Shown here in pieces: positions 18,465 through 26,962 of a stretch of 64,000 nucleotides of DNA. The translations under genes were made by a program, and so were the position numbers. The DNA comes from Planctomycetota bacterium. Its GTDB lineage: Bacteria; Planctomycetota; Planctomycetia; Planctomycetales; Planctomycetaceae. The stretch spans positions 43,176 through 107,175 of the forward strand of contig JAEZFD010000052.1 in the NCBI GenBank assembly GCA_023417655.1. The letters run 5' to 3'. The notes beneath the pieces were generated by a model, which did not search any database, was not told the origin of the DNA, and saw only the letters and a list, made by a program, of their open reading frames with translations. The first letter of the stretch is position 1, and each line of letters starts with the position of its first letter.

Positions 18465-19070
18465 TCAGTTCTTCAGAAATTCGAAGCAGATCTGAGACCA
18501 CGTTTCAAACTGGTCGCGCTGGTGGATCAGTTGTGAGGGTTCTTCGAATCCTGTGTTGATAATCGACTTTTCACGTGGGAAAACTTTCGGCGCTTCTAGA
18601 TCAAAAATATGAACTACGCCGAGATGCACGCGTCCCACTTCGGTCTGATCATCATTGATGAGGGCGACGCACTTCTCCGTAAATGCCGAGGCAATCTCCA
18701 CTTCCTCTTCAATTTCGCGCCGCATCGCGACCTCATAAACGTTGCTGCCGGAATTCTGGTCCTCTGCAGAAATATGTCCACCGATCCCGATCGATCGCTT
18801 ACTGTGCAGCCGGGTTTCCCCCTGCTCCTTGCTGCGGGTGTAGTAAAAAATCTTTCCCTCACACCGGAAGATGCAGTAGGGAATCAGCTGTTTGAAGCTC
18901 GGATCCCCTTCAACTTCATTACGCGGCCGGTAGCTCACAAAGTTGGGGTCGAGCAGCGTATCCAGGTAACGCGCGGTGTCGGTGGTAAACCCCTGAAAAT
19001 GGCCCAGCTCGTGAAACAGCAGAGTTGGCACGACGAGAACATGTTCCACAGTTGGGGCTGACTCACTCAC
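18465..19070 (-). CDS. Nudix hydrolase, COG4112-like
   Basis: Nudix enzymes cleave nucleoside diphosphates linked to another group. The box here is divergent: GIGGHISAED, then about seven extra residues, then MRREIEEEVEI. The RExxEE metal-binding core is present, but the spacing is longer and the Gly near the end of the canonical box is replaced by Glu. This matches the predicted phosphoesterase subgroup (COG4112 from memory), in which GGHI and an insertion are usual. A preceding segment HVLVVPTLLFHELGHFQGF is conserved-looking. I place the start at the GTG at 19070, with AGGA seven bases upstream; a GTG at 19163 would reach almost to the trpC stop codon. It is probably co-transcribed with trpC. 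Substrate unknown. Confidence 0.75.
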   Translation of the reverse strand: MSESAPTVEHVLVVPTLLFHELGHFQGFTTDTARYLDTLLDPNFVSYRPRNEVEGDPSFKQLIPYCIFRCEGKIFYYTRSKEQGETRLHSKRSIGIGGHISAEDQNSGSNVYEVAMRREIEEEVEIASAFTEKCVALINDDQTEVGRVHLGVVHIFDLEAPKVFPREKSIINTGFEEPSQLIHQRDQFETWSQICFEFLKN

Positions 19071-19157
19071 GTTGATTTCCTGCGTAAAATTTGACTTCAA
19101 TTGAATCGAAGACCATGTCTGAGGCCATTTCGACCTGACATCAGTCGCATACGGACG

Positions 19158-19185
19158 GATCACCCTGATCAGATCACCCTGATCA
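19158..19185. repeat. Perfect 14-bp tandem duplication at the trpC stop
   Basis: GATCACCCTGATCA occurs twice in direct succession. The trpC TGA stop codon (19183-19185 on the minus strand) is within it. Confidence 0.95.
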
Positions 19186-19968
19186 TTCGTGTCCGAGCAG
19201 AACGCGAACGCTCTGCCCGATATCCTCTGATCGCATCAGTGACTCACCGACAAGGATTCCGTGAACCCCGGCGTTTTGCAGGAGTTCCACGTGCTCGCGC
19301 GTGTGAATTCCGCTTTCGCCGATGACCAGAACCTCTGCCGGAATCACTTTCCGGAGACGGACGGTATGTTGCAAATCGGTGACGAAACTCCGCAGATCTC
19401 GATTATTCACACCAATCAGCGGAGGATTGAGTTGCAGCACACGACTAACATTCTCGGGATCATAAACCTCGACCAACGCCTGCATTCCCAGTTCATGGGC
19501 AAGTGCATAGAGCGTCGCCAGCTGGTCATCATTCAGACATTCCGCAATCAGCAGAATGCAGTCCGCTCCGCTCGCCCGAGCTTCCCACACCTGATACGGA
19601 TCGATAATGAAGTCCTTCCGCAGGACTGGGATCCCTACCACAGCGCGAATCTGCTCGAGATACCGCAGATGTCCCTGAAAGAAATGCTCGTCGGTGAGCA
19701 CGCTGATACAGGCTGCCCCGTTCGCTTCGTACTCCTGCGCAATCTTGACAGGGTCAAAGTCGGCACGAATCAGTCCTGCAGAGGGAGAGGCCTTCTTGAC
19801 TTCGGCGATCATCCCCATCGGATGACGTGCGAGCAGCGCTCCGACAAAATCTCTCGGCCCAGGAGCCTGTTGAACCTGCAATTGAACTTCGTTCAGACTG
19901 CGTCGTGACATCGCCTCAGCAATGTCGAGTCGCTTCTGATCGAGAATACGGTCGAGAACGTTGGCCAC
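19183..19968 (-). CDS. trpC: Indole-3-glycerol phosphate synthase
   Basis: Closes the indole ring in tryptophan synthesis, converting carboxyphenylaminodeoxyribulose phosphate to indole-3-glycerol phosphate. The 261-residue TIM barrel carries the family motifs in order: AEVKKASPSAGLI (catalytic Lys), SVLTDEHFFQGHL, LRKDFIIDPYQ (second Lys), ILLIAECL, LVEVYD, IGVNNRDL and VIGESGI. The start is a GTG at 19968 with only a weak ribosome site. No other trp gene is in the window, so the pathway is dispersed. The stop codon lies inside a perfect 14-base tandem duplication (19158-19185). The Nudix gene follows. Confidence 0.95.
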   Translation of the reverse strand: MANVLDRILDQKRLDIAEAMSRRSLNEVQLQVQQAPGPRDFVGALLARHPMGMIAEVKKASPSAGLIRADFDPVKIAQEYEANGAACISVLTDEHFFQGHLRYLEQIRAVVGIPVLRKDFIIDPYQVWEARASGADCILLIAECLNDDQLATLYALAHELGMQALVEVYDPENVSRVLQLNPPLIGVNNRDLRSFVTDLQHTVRLRKVIPAEVLVIGESGIHTREHVELLQNAGVHGILVGESLMRSEDIGQSVRVLLGHE

Positions 19969-20106
19969 GATGTTGCTACTTCAGTGAGCTAATAAATCAA
20001 AAAGCGGGAAGCCGAGGAGCGCAACCGGAGTTACATCTCCCCTGAGCTGCGCCCCAGTGTCGAGTTCGCCTAGCTGGAAATCAATGCCGCCGGGTTGCAT
20101 GAAACG

Positions 20107-20138
20107 ACAAAACCCCGGGTGGTTGCCCGGGGTTTTGT
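20107..20138 (-). terminator. Rho-independent terminator of tig
   Basis: A perfect 13-bp inverted repeat, ACAAAACCCCGGG and CCCGGGGTTTTGT, closes on TGGTTG. Read leftward it ends in a U-rich arm just after the trigger factor gene. Confidence 0.92.
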
Positions 20139-20192
20139 ACAAGTTCCATATTCAGATTTGCCCGACCTACTTAGTCAGCAGCTGAAACGTGA

Positions 20193-21704
20193 TTACCGAT
20201 GGTCGTGGTCACAGTCATGACCAGCGTGATCGTGGTCGTGATCATGTGCCTCTTCCACTTCCGAGGCAGACTTGCCGCAAACGGAACGGTTGACAGCTTC
20301 GACCTGAGTTTCGACCGACTTCGGCATCGCGACGTCGATAAACTCGGCACTGTCCAGAATCACATCAACGGCCTTTCGCTCACGAATCTGGGCTTCGAGG
20401 TTTTCGATCATGCCTGACTTGATCATCCGAGCCCGAACACGACGTGGATTTTCTCCACGTGAGAGGGCCATCAGACCGATTTCGGCATTGATGTCTTCAG
20501 CGGTGACTTCGATCTTCTCTTCTTCAGCAATCCGATCGAGCACAAAGTGCTCTTTCAGATTCTGTCGGGTCATCGTCAGTGAACGCTGACGCAGTTCGTT
20601 CTCGCGAGCCAGGATTTCTTTCGAGGTGAATCCGGCCTGCTGCATTTCAAGAATTTCACGACGCAGAGCGTTGTTCACCTGCTTGGTGACCAGATCTTCT
20701 GGCAGTTCCCAGTCTGCGGAGACCGTGATTTGTTCCATCACCTGGCGACGGCAAGACTGACGCTGCTCATAGCGAACCTGTCGATCGAGCATGCCGCGAA
20801 CCTGTGATCGCAGGTCTTCTTCAGAGTGGGCACCGATTCGCTGTAGGAAGCTCTCGGACAGCTCTGGCATTTCCAGACGCTTGACGTCCAGCACCTTGAA
20901 TTTGGCATGGACGCTTTCGCCACGCAGTTCAATGGATTCGGCTTCCATGGAGACGGTCAGGTCGGTTTCACGAACGTCGCCAGCTTTGGCTCCGGCCATG
21001 AAGGTATCGAACCCGTCTAACTCTGCATCCTGGAACCGCAGTTTCGGACGAATACGGACACTGACGTCGTCAATCTTTGTCAGTGATTCGCCATTGCGGG
21101 AAATCTCAACATCGACGGTGACGTAGTCCCCAGCCTGAGCCGGAGCGTCAACCGGAACCAACTGGCCGTACTGACCAAGGAACTGAGACAGATAGTCGTC
21201 TACGTCCTGATCAGAGATCTCCTGAGACGGACGGTTGATCTTCAGACCTTTGTAGGTCGGCATATCGAAGGACGGGCGAACTTCGACATCGAACTCGTAT
21301 TCGAAATCGCCAGACTCCGGGATCTCGATGCTTTCCATGTCGAGATTCGGCTCATTGATCGGCTCGAGTTCGGATTCATCACCGAGCTGCTCGAGGCTGG
21401 CCATCAGCACGCGCTGCTTGACCTGATCAGCGAGTTCTGACTTGAAACGCTTCTTCACCAGTTCGGCAGGCACGTGGCCCACGCGGAAACCTGGCACTGA
21501 AGCGCGACCGGAGTAGCTCTCCAGAATTTCAGCGAATGTTTCGTCGATGGACGAACGGGGAACACTGACGCGAACGTGCTTCTTGCACGGGCCGATATCT
21601 TCAATTTTGACGGACAGGGCCATGCGGGCAGGTGCATCAATGGTGGATGTCCCGGCGGCTTCGTTGTCCGCATCCTGGACCGGTGTGTTTTCAGATTCGG
21701 CCAT
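20193..21704 (-). CDS. tig: Trigger factor with histidine-rich metal-binding tail
   Basis: Ribosome-bound chaperone that shields nascent chains. The 503-residue product is longer than E. coli TF (432). After a short polar extension comes the ribosome-binding domain; its signature region reads SYSGRASVPGFRVGHVP where classic TF has GFRxGKxP, so the key Lys is His here. A PPIase-like domain (AGDYVTVDVEIS) and a long helical C-terminal domain follow. The last 20 residues are built of HDHDHDHAGHDCDHDHR, a tail like the nickel-binding tail of SlyD. The ATG at 21704 has AAGGGGA upstream. tRNA-Gly lies just upstream on the same strand. Confidence 0.92.
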   Translation of the reverse strand: MAESENTPVQDADNEAAGTSTIDAPARMALSVKIEDIGPCKKHVRVSVPRSSIDETFAEILESYSGRASVPGFRVGHVPAELVKKRFKSELADQVKQRVLMASLEQLGDESELEPINEPNLDMESIEIPESGDFEYEFDVEVRPSFDMPTYKGLKINRPSQEISDQDVDDYLSQFLGQYGQLVPVDAPAQAGDYVTVDVEISRNGESLTKIDDVSVRIRPKLRFQDAELDGFDTFMAGAKAGDVRETDLTVSMEAESIELRGESVHAKFKVLDVKRLEMPELSESFLQRIGAHSEEDLRSQVRGMLDRQVRYEQRQSCRRQVMEQITVSADWELPEDLVTKQVNNALRREILEMQQAGFTSKEILARENELRQRSLTMTRQNLKEHFVLDRIAEEEKIEVTAEDINAEIGLMALSRGENPRRVRARMIKSGMIENLEAQIRERKAVDVILDSAEFIDVAMPKSVETQVEAVNRSVCGKSASEVEEAHDHDHDHAGHDCDHDHR

Positions 21705-21928
21705 TATATTCCCCTTGAAACAACAATCGGCCAGCGACCTCACAGGATCACGGGCCGGTATTGGCAGCTCTTGTGATGACAGAGCTTGTTGATGCCAGCC
21801 CCCTGCCGGGACCGACGATTCAATCCTTCTTCATTCGACTCGGATGCTTTTGTCGTAACAAACCCATGTTGAATGACGACTGACGCATGTCAACAGGGGA
21901 CGTCCAAAAACCCCAACGAACAACGAAA

Positions 21929-22001
21929 AGCGGGTGAAGGGACTCGAACCCTCAGCCTCCACGATGGCAACGTGGCGCTCTGCCAATTGAGCTACACCCG
22001 C
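21929..22001 (-). tRNA. tRNA-Gly (anticodon GCC)
   Basis: A full 73-base cloverleaf is visible: acceptor GCGGGTG/CACCCGC, D arm GCTC/GAGC, anticodon stem CCACG/CGTGG around loop TTGCCAT, and T arm GAGGG-TTCGAGT-CCCTT. The discriminator is U, as expected for bacterial tRNA-Gly. CCA is not encoded. Confidence 0.97.
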
Positions 22002-22174
22002 AGGCCCTTCGACGTCTTGCGGCGGTCGAAGGTGGTGCGAAGTCTATGTTCCGATTTCACACTGCGTCAAGCGATGCGGCAATGATCTCGTGCGGGTCGG
22101 CAAGAATCGACATTTTGCAGGCAATTTTCCGGCAAATCGTCGCTGAATCCGCCTTCAAATCTTCTCTCCGGCCA

Positions 22175-22219
22175 TAAAAAAAGTGCTCCCACCCAGCCGA
22201 TTGGCGAGCGGGAGCACTT
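22175..22219 (-). terminator. Rho-independent terminator of the AraC-family gene
   Basis: Arms AAGTGCTCCC and GGGAGCACTT enclose a 19-base loop; leftward reading ends in a run of U (AAAAAAA on the plus strand at 22176-22182). It follows the regulator's stop codon by about 20 bases. Confidence 0.88.
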
Positions 22220-22237
22220 CAATTTCGATCCCAATGG

Positions 22238-23170
22238 CTAGCTTGACTGCTCAACGAGCGGCTGCAACTTGCGCATTTCCGGCTCGCGGGAGGCCACCAC
22301 GCCTGAAATTTCGCGGTGACGCTTGCGGTATTCCCGAGCCGACATGGACCGGAACCGCTGGAACTGGCGGTTGAAATTCGAATTGTTCGTAAATCCCGCG
22401 TAATGATAGATGTCGGAAATCGGCATTTCCGTATCAATCAGCAGCCGGCAGGCGAGACTGACACGCATCTCTGCGATGTAGTTCATCGCGGTTTTCCCGG
22501 TCGATTCACGGAAAAAGCGGCTGAATGCAGAGGCATTCATATCCGCTTCTTCGGCAAGAATTTGATGGGTCAGGTTCGGATTTCGATAGTGATCTGCAAT
22601 GAATGAGCAGATTCGCTGAGTCCGACTTTCTGCATGGGAACTGGTCGGCGGAGAAAATCCGACGCTTGCCAGCGGCTCACAATCAGAAGTCTCGGCCAGG
22701 CGAACCAGAACATCCAGTAGCTTCAGGAGTCGGGATGGCGGCGGGGCATTCATCAGCCGCTCAAGATCAGGCCCGATTTCCCGAGCCACATCGGTCCCGA
22801 ATCGCAGCCCACGATTGGCTTTTTCAAGCATCAATCGCACTGCAGGGAACTCAGCGGCCTCGAAAAATTGAGTCCCCAGAAAGTCATGGCGGAACTGAAT
22901 GACGATGGCCGGGTGCTGGTCGAATTTGCACCCCTGAAATTCATCAGATTGCCAGGTATGGGGGAGATTGGACCCCAACAGGACAAGGTCCTGATCCCCA
23001 TAGCTCGAGATATCATCCCCGACAATGCGGGTCCCTGAGCCACGTTCAACATAGGTCAATTCAATTTCCGGGTGGCAGTGCCAGCGAGTACTGATCGCCA
23101 ATGTTTCTCTGTTGAAGCAGCGAAATGATTGCCCCGGGGGAGGGAGAAGATTTTCGAAGGTCGGTTTCAC
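22238..23170 (-). CDS. AraC-family transcriptional regulator
   Basis: The 310-residue protein has an N-terminal cupin sensor domain (WHCHPEIELTYVERGSGTRIVGD, LGSNLPHTW) and a C-terminal double helix-turn-helix. The latter includes LAEEADMNASAFSRFFRESTG and the second HTH ISDIYHYAGFTNNSNFNRQFQRF, typical of the AraC/XylS family. Such proteins usually sense a sugar or other carbon source; the ligand is unknown. The start is a GTG at 23170 with GGAGG four to five bases upstream. It is monocistronic and separated from the divergently read M50 protease by 800 bases, so no target gene is obvious. Confidence 0.9.
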   Translation of the reverse strand: MKPTFENLLPPPGQSFRCFNRETLAISTRWHCHPEIELTYVERGSGTRIVGDDISSYGDQDLVLLGSNLPHTWQSDEFQGCKFDQHPAIVIQFRHDFLGTQFFEAAEFPAVRLMLEKANRGLRFGTDVAREIGPDLERLMNAPPPSRLLKLLDVLVRLAETSDCEPLASVGFSPPTSSHAESRTQRICSFIADHYRNPNLTHQILAEEADMNASAFSRFFRESTGKTAMNYIAEMRVSLACRLLIDTEMPISDIYHYAGFTNNSNFNRQFQRFRSMSAREYRKRHREISGVVASREPEMRKLQPLVEQSS

Positions 23171-23979
23171 AATGCCTCCAGCACACGACGAGAGTAGATC
23201 TGCACGACGTGCCTCAGCGATCTCCTGCGAGATTGAATTTCCCAGCAGGAAATCATCGAGACCCTGAGCTTAAGACGCGACGCTCAGGAATCCAAAATCA
23301 GCGGTTTCATTTCATCAAGGGGAGCCAGTGAACTCAAGGCCGATTCCCCACTATTTTGCGCGGGAGTGAAACATTTTCGAGCAGAATTTTCCCGCACAGC
23401 CGCGACCTCACATCGCCAGAATCCCAGTCTTTTTTGCGACAAAATGATCGTTAATTCAACACGACTGCCCAATCTTTAGGCAGAAATCACGTGATATCGA
23501 CTTCGCAAACAAATGCCATATTGGACCCAAATTCTGGAGGGCGAAGCGTTTCGAACAAGAAGGCCTCTTCGGTCCGTTTTCCAAGAACGCATCCACATTT
23601 GCTGATTAACATGACAGCAGAACACGGGTTTGCAGCGGGAATGAGTCATCTGTTCGGACCCTCCTACAGTCAGGGCCCAACATCGAGCGAGAAGAATTCT
23701 CTGCCGGTAAGACCTCGTGAAGTGAACTCTGACGAGCGGCAGCAATGAGAGTTTGGAGAATATTTAGTGAGAATCCTGCGGAGATTGCGAATTGCCACCC
23801 CTGCAGGGGAGTGTTACGATTTTCGATGTGAGGCCATTTGAGTGTCGTCCTTCACGATAAGACAGACTTAACCTGCGGAAATTCATCCTGATCCGTCAGG
23901 CCTATGGCTTCACAGCAGATCGAGAGCACTCCCGGGGCCGATTTTGGCTCTTTAGTTTCCTTTGCGGCCGGTCGCTTGC
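23171..23979. other. Intergenic region, no supported gene
   Basis: About 800 bases between the divergent AraC regulator and M50 protease genes. Several short ORFs exist but none has a credible ribosome site or protein-like composition. It probably holds the two promoters and regulator sites. Confidence 0.5.
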
Positions 23980-24969
23980 ATGGACATTCGCCAGAATCCC
24001 TTATGGCTGAGCATTCCTCTCGGGACGTATTTCCGCACCGACGTCAAAGTCAGTGTCTGGTTTCTCCTGATCGGTTTACTGCTCTGGGCAAATCTGGGAA
24101 TCGCGCTCGGCACCATCGTCACCTGTATTCTGTTCGTGTCGCTATTGCTGCATGAATTCGCCCACGTCTGGGCAGCGCGTAAGACGGATGGAAGCGGAAG
24201 CGAAATTCTCATCTGGCCGCTGGGAGGGCTGGCGTTCGTCACACCCGCTCCGAATTATTTTTCGGAATTCTGGACAACACTGGCCGGTCCGCTGACCCAT
24301 CTGGGAATCTGCTTACTGTGCCTGCCCGTTGTCATCAGCGGCCATGTCTTCTGGGAAAGCCTGAGTCTGCTGTCACTGCCGCCGATTGACCTCAAAGCAA
24401 ACTTTCCGCAGGCGCTGGTCCTGCTGACATTCTCAGTCAACCTACAGTTAATGGTGTTAAACCTGCTGCCCATCTATCCGCTGGATGGCGGTCAGCTTGC
24501 GTATTACACGGCAAAACTGAAATGGGATCGCCAACAGGCAAAGACAGGAACCCTTTGGGCCGGAATGATCCTGGCACTCCTTTTGTCGACTCTGGGAGTC
24601 GCACTGCGATCGACGGAACTCGTATTCCTCGGGGCGATTCTGATGGTGCTCTGCAACTACGAGCACATGGCCTCACAGATGTCACGCCCAATGGATGACT
24701 CGTTCATGGGCTATGACTTCTCACAGGGCTACACCAGCCTTGAACACCGGGAAGAGGCGGAGTCACGACCTGGGATGATTGAACGTTGGCGACAGCAGCG
24801 GGCTCAGCGAAAGCACGAAAAAGAGATGCAGACGCGGCTTGAAACAGAACGCCGGGTCGATGAGCTTCTGGAAAAAGTCCACCAGCACGGGATGGGCTCG
24901 CTGACCGATTCCGAACGCCGTTTCCTGCAACGCGCCAGCGGCCGCTACCGCAGCCACGATAAAGAATAG
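23980..24969 (+). CDS. Site-2 protease family (M50) membrane metallopeptidase
   Basis: Counting from the ATG at 23980, the 329-residue protein has five or six membrane helices with the zinc site HEFAH at residues 58-62 and the second motif NLLPIYPLDGG, with Asp169 as third ligand. This is the intramembrane-cleaving M50 family. No PDZ or CBS domain is present. Instead, the cytoplasmic C-terminal third is a charged helix (RWRQQRAQRKHEKEMQTR) followed by a compact segment VDELLEKVHQHGMGSLTDSERRFLQRAS, as seen at the C-terminus of some bacterial rhomboid and M50 proteins (DUF6576-like). Substrate unknown. The ribosome site is weak; a TTG at 23962 is possible. It is monocistronic. Confidence 0.85.
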   Translation: MDIRQNPLWLSIPLGTYFRTDVKVSVWFLLIGLLLWANLGIALGTIVTCILFVSLLLHEFAHVWAARKTDGSGSEILIWPLGGLAFVTPAPNYFSEFWTTLAGPLTHLGICLLCLPVVISGHVFWESLSLLSLPPIDLKANFPQALVLLTFSVNLQLMVLNLLPIYPLDGGQLAYYTAKLKWDRQQAKTGTLWAGMILALLLSTLGVALRSTELVFLGAILMVLCNYEHMASQMSRPMDDSFMGYDFSQGYTSLEHREEAESRPGMIERWRQQRAQRKHEKEMQTRLETERRVDELLEKVHQHGMGSLTDSERRFLQRASGRYRSHDKE

Positions 24970-25001
24970 AGCTACAAGCCGGGAAAGACGGTTCGGCAAA
25001 G

Positions 25002-25046
25002 AAAAACCCCGCCAGCAGCTCGATAGAGCGTGATTGGCGGGGCTTC
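25002..25046. terminator. Shared terminator hairpin
   Basis: Arms CCCCGCCA and TGGCGGGG with a 20-base loop lie between the convergent M50 and leuA genes. An A run precedes it on the plus strand (U run for leuA); the rightward U run is short (CTTCT). Confidence 0.75.
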
Positions 25047-25078
25047 TGCATTCACAAATCAAAAGAAGTAACGGAGAT

Positions 25079-26656
25079 TTACACCCCGCCCTGATCGAGT
25101 CGGGGACCGCGGCCGTGACCGCTGGAATGCACTTTGTTCAAGGCATTCAGGTAGGCCAGCAGGCTCGCTTCGATCACGTCGGTGCTGACTCCCTTACCGT
25201 GATACTTCCGCTGATCGACTTCGATCTCCAGCGAGACCTCTCCCTGAGCGTCCTGTCCGCCGGAGATACCGCGGACGTTGTATTCCAGCAGGCTCGCCTT
25301 GAGGCCAGTGACTCGTTCGAGGCACTGGAAGACCGCATCGACCGGACCATCGCCGGTTGCCGCATCCTTCACGGTATGGCCGTCGCGGTGAGCCAGTTCA
25401 ATTGTGGCCGTCGGATTCGTCCCGGTTCCGCCAAAGATCTGGAACCGTGTCAGGGACCAGGTCTTCTCGGTTTCGTCGGTCCGGTTCTCGATCAGTGCAA
25501 TGATGTCGGCGTCGTAAATGTCCTTCTTCTTGTCGGCGAGGGCGATGAAGTCATCAAACACCCGCTGCATCGAGGCCTCGTCCAGTTCATAGCCCAGTGA
25601 GACAACGCGATCGCGGAACGCATGGCGGCCGCTGTGCTTTCCGAGAACGAGATTCGTCCCGATAAACCCCACATCTTCCGGCCGCATGATTTCATAGGTC
25701 GCGCGGTTCTGGAGCATCCCGTGCTGGTGGATCCCGGCTTCGTGAGCGAAAGCGTTCTGCCCGACGATGGCCTTGTTCCGCTGCACCGCCATGCCGGTGA
25801 TGCCGGAGACCAGTCGACTCAGCGGATAGAGCTTCGTCGTCTGAATCTTTGTCTGAACCTTGTAGTAGTCCTGCCGGGTCTTCAGAGCCATCACGATCTC
25901 TTCAAGAGCCGCGTTCCCTGCCCGTTCGCCGAGACCGTTGATCGTACACTCGACCTGTCGTGCCCCGGCCTCAATCGCAGAGAGACTGTTCGCAACAGCC
26001 AAGCCCAGATCGTTGTGACAGTGCGTGCTGATGATCGCCTGATTGATGTTCGGCACCTGTTCTTTCAGGGTGCGAATCACCTTGTAGTAATGGTTCGGCG
26101 TCGCGTAGCCGACTGTATCCGGAATATTGACGGTCGTGGCTCCAGCGGCGATGGCGGCCTCAACGACTTCGCACAGGAAGTCGAGTTCCGTCCGGACGGC
26201 GTCTTCCGGGGAGAACTCGATGTTCGGACGGGTGATGTCACTGCGGCTCGACATCTTGTCGGCGGTGTACTTCACCATCTCGACCGCACGGCGGATGATT
26301 TCTTCCTTCGCCATCTTCAGCTTGAACTCGCGGTGGATCGCACTGGTCGCGAGGAACAGGTGAATCCGGACGTTCTTCGCATCCTGCAGTGCTTCCCAGG
26401 CGCGGTCGACGTCTTCTTTCCGGCAGCGGGACAAACCGCAAATCGTCGTCTGATCCCCGAATGTCCGGGAGATCTGTTGAACCGCTTCGAAGTCACCGGG
26501 GGAAGCAATCGGAAAGCCGGCTTCGATCACGTCGACACCCAGTTCGACCAGTGCCCGGGCCACGCTGAGCTTTTCGCTCGTGTCCATGCTGCAGCCGGGC
26601 GACTGCTCGCCGTCACGCAACGTCGTATCAAAGACGATGACCTGATCTTCCGACAT
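25079..26656 (-). CDS. leuA: 2-isopropylmalate synthase
   Basis: First committed step of leucine synthesis: acetyl-CoA plus 2-oxoisovalerate to 2-isopropylmalate. The 525-residue product has the DRE-TIM catalytic barrel with FDTTLRDGEQSPG, HCHNDLGLAVANSL (metal ligands) and NGLGERAGNAALEE. The C-terminal LeuA regulatory domain, where leucine feedback binds, spans about residues 390-515. The ATG at 26656 with AGGA nine bases upstream is favoured over an extended frame that would run back towards the terminator hairpin. The gene is preceded by a leucine-codon leader ORF and terminator hairpin, so expression is likely controlled by attenuation as well as by feedback. Confidence 0.95.
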   Translation of the reverse strand: MSEDQVIVFDTTLRDGEQSPGCSMDTSEKLSVARALVELGVDVIEAGFPIASPGDFEAVQQISRTFGDQTTICGLSRCRKEDVDRAWEALQDAKNVRIHLFLATSAIHREFKLKMAKEEIIRRAVEMVKYTADKMSSRSDITRPNIEFSPEDAVRTELDFLCEVVEAAIAAGATTVNIPDTVGYATPNHYYKVIRTLKEQVPNINQAIISTHCHNDLGLAVANSLSAIEAGARQVECTINGLGERAGNAALEEIVMALKTRQDYYKVQTKIQTTKLYPLSRLVSGITGMAVQRNKAIVGQNAFAHEAGIHQHGMLQNRATYEIMRPEDVGFIGTNLVLGKHSGRHAFRDRVVSLGYELDEASMQRVFDDFIALADKKKDIYDADIIALIENRTDETEKTWSLTRFQIFGGTGTNPTATIELAHRDGHTVKDAATGDGPVDAVFQCLERVTGLKASLLEYNVRGISGGQDAQGEVSLEIEVDQRKYHGKGVSTDVIEASLLAYLNALNKVHSSGHGRGPRLDQGGV

Positions 26657-26823
26657 GATTCGTATCCTGAATTTTTCGCCGCGCCGCAGTTCAGCCAACA
26701 GGTTGCAGGGGGCGTTGCGTCCGCTGTGAGGAAAGATATCGACTTTTGAGGTTTGTGTTGATTCCGGGGCCCGTCGATTCGGCTTCAAAGAAGAAATCCG
26801 GAACAACCAGGCCGAGTGAAAAC

Positions 26824-26864
26824 AAAAAAACCACCCTGAGACCGCACATCAGGTCTCAGGGTGG
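26824..26864 (-). terminator. Attenuator terminator hairpin upstream of leuA
   Basis: A perfect 13-bp stem (CCACCCTGAGACC / GGTCTCAGGGTGG on the plus strand, 8-base loop) is followed in the leuA direction by seven U residues. It lies 36 bases after the leader ORF stop and about 170 bases before the leuA start, so it would stop transcription before leuA. Confidence 0.92.
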
Positions 26865-26894
26865 TGTTGAATCTGCAACAGCAAAATCAAACGC

Positions 26895-26927
26895 GAACCT
26901 TAGACCTTCCGCGAGGAAAGTAGGTTC
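26895..26927 (-). promoter_or_regulatory. leuA leader pause/anti-antiterminator hairpin (1:2 stem)
   Basis: On the minus strand GAACCT-ACTTTCC pairs with GGAAGGT-(CTA)-AGGTTC around a TCGC loop: 13 bp (one G-U) with a three-base bulge. It overlaps the last leucine codons and the stop of the leader ORF. Its 3' half contains GGTCTAAGG, which can alternatively pair with CCTGAGACC of the terminator's 5' arm (8 of 9 bases), giving an antiterminator. Confidence 0.75.
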
Positions 26928-26962
26928 ACAAGAAGTTCAGCTGCAAAGTTCATGACTGTCAT
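26900..26962 (-). CDS. leuL: leuA leader peptide (20 residues, leucine control codons)
   Basis: A 20-codon ORF from the ATG at 26962 to TAA at 26900 encodes a peptide with the core ELLVNLL, the leucines at positions 10, 11, 14 and 15 (codons CTT CTT GTG AAC CTA CTT). AGGAAA stands about nine bases upstream of the ATG. The control codons form the 5' arm of the 1:2 hairpin. In amino-acid operon attenuation a ribosome stalled at such codons exposes the antiterminator. The symbol is used by analogy with enteric leuL; no sequence homology is claimed. Confidence 0.8.
   Translation of the reverse strand: MTVMNFAAELLVNLLSSRKV

Noticed and set aside
19981..20100. 39-codon minus-strand ORF just before trpC, considered as a leader peptide
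   Set aside because: It has no tryptophan codon, no ribosome site, and begins directly after the tig terminator; an open frame of this length is expected by chance.
25622..26749. 375-codon plus-strand ORF opposite leuA
   Set aside because: Antisense shadow of leuA; no ribosome site or domain.
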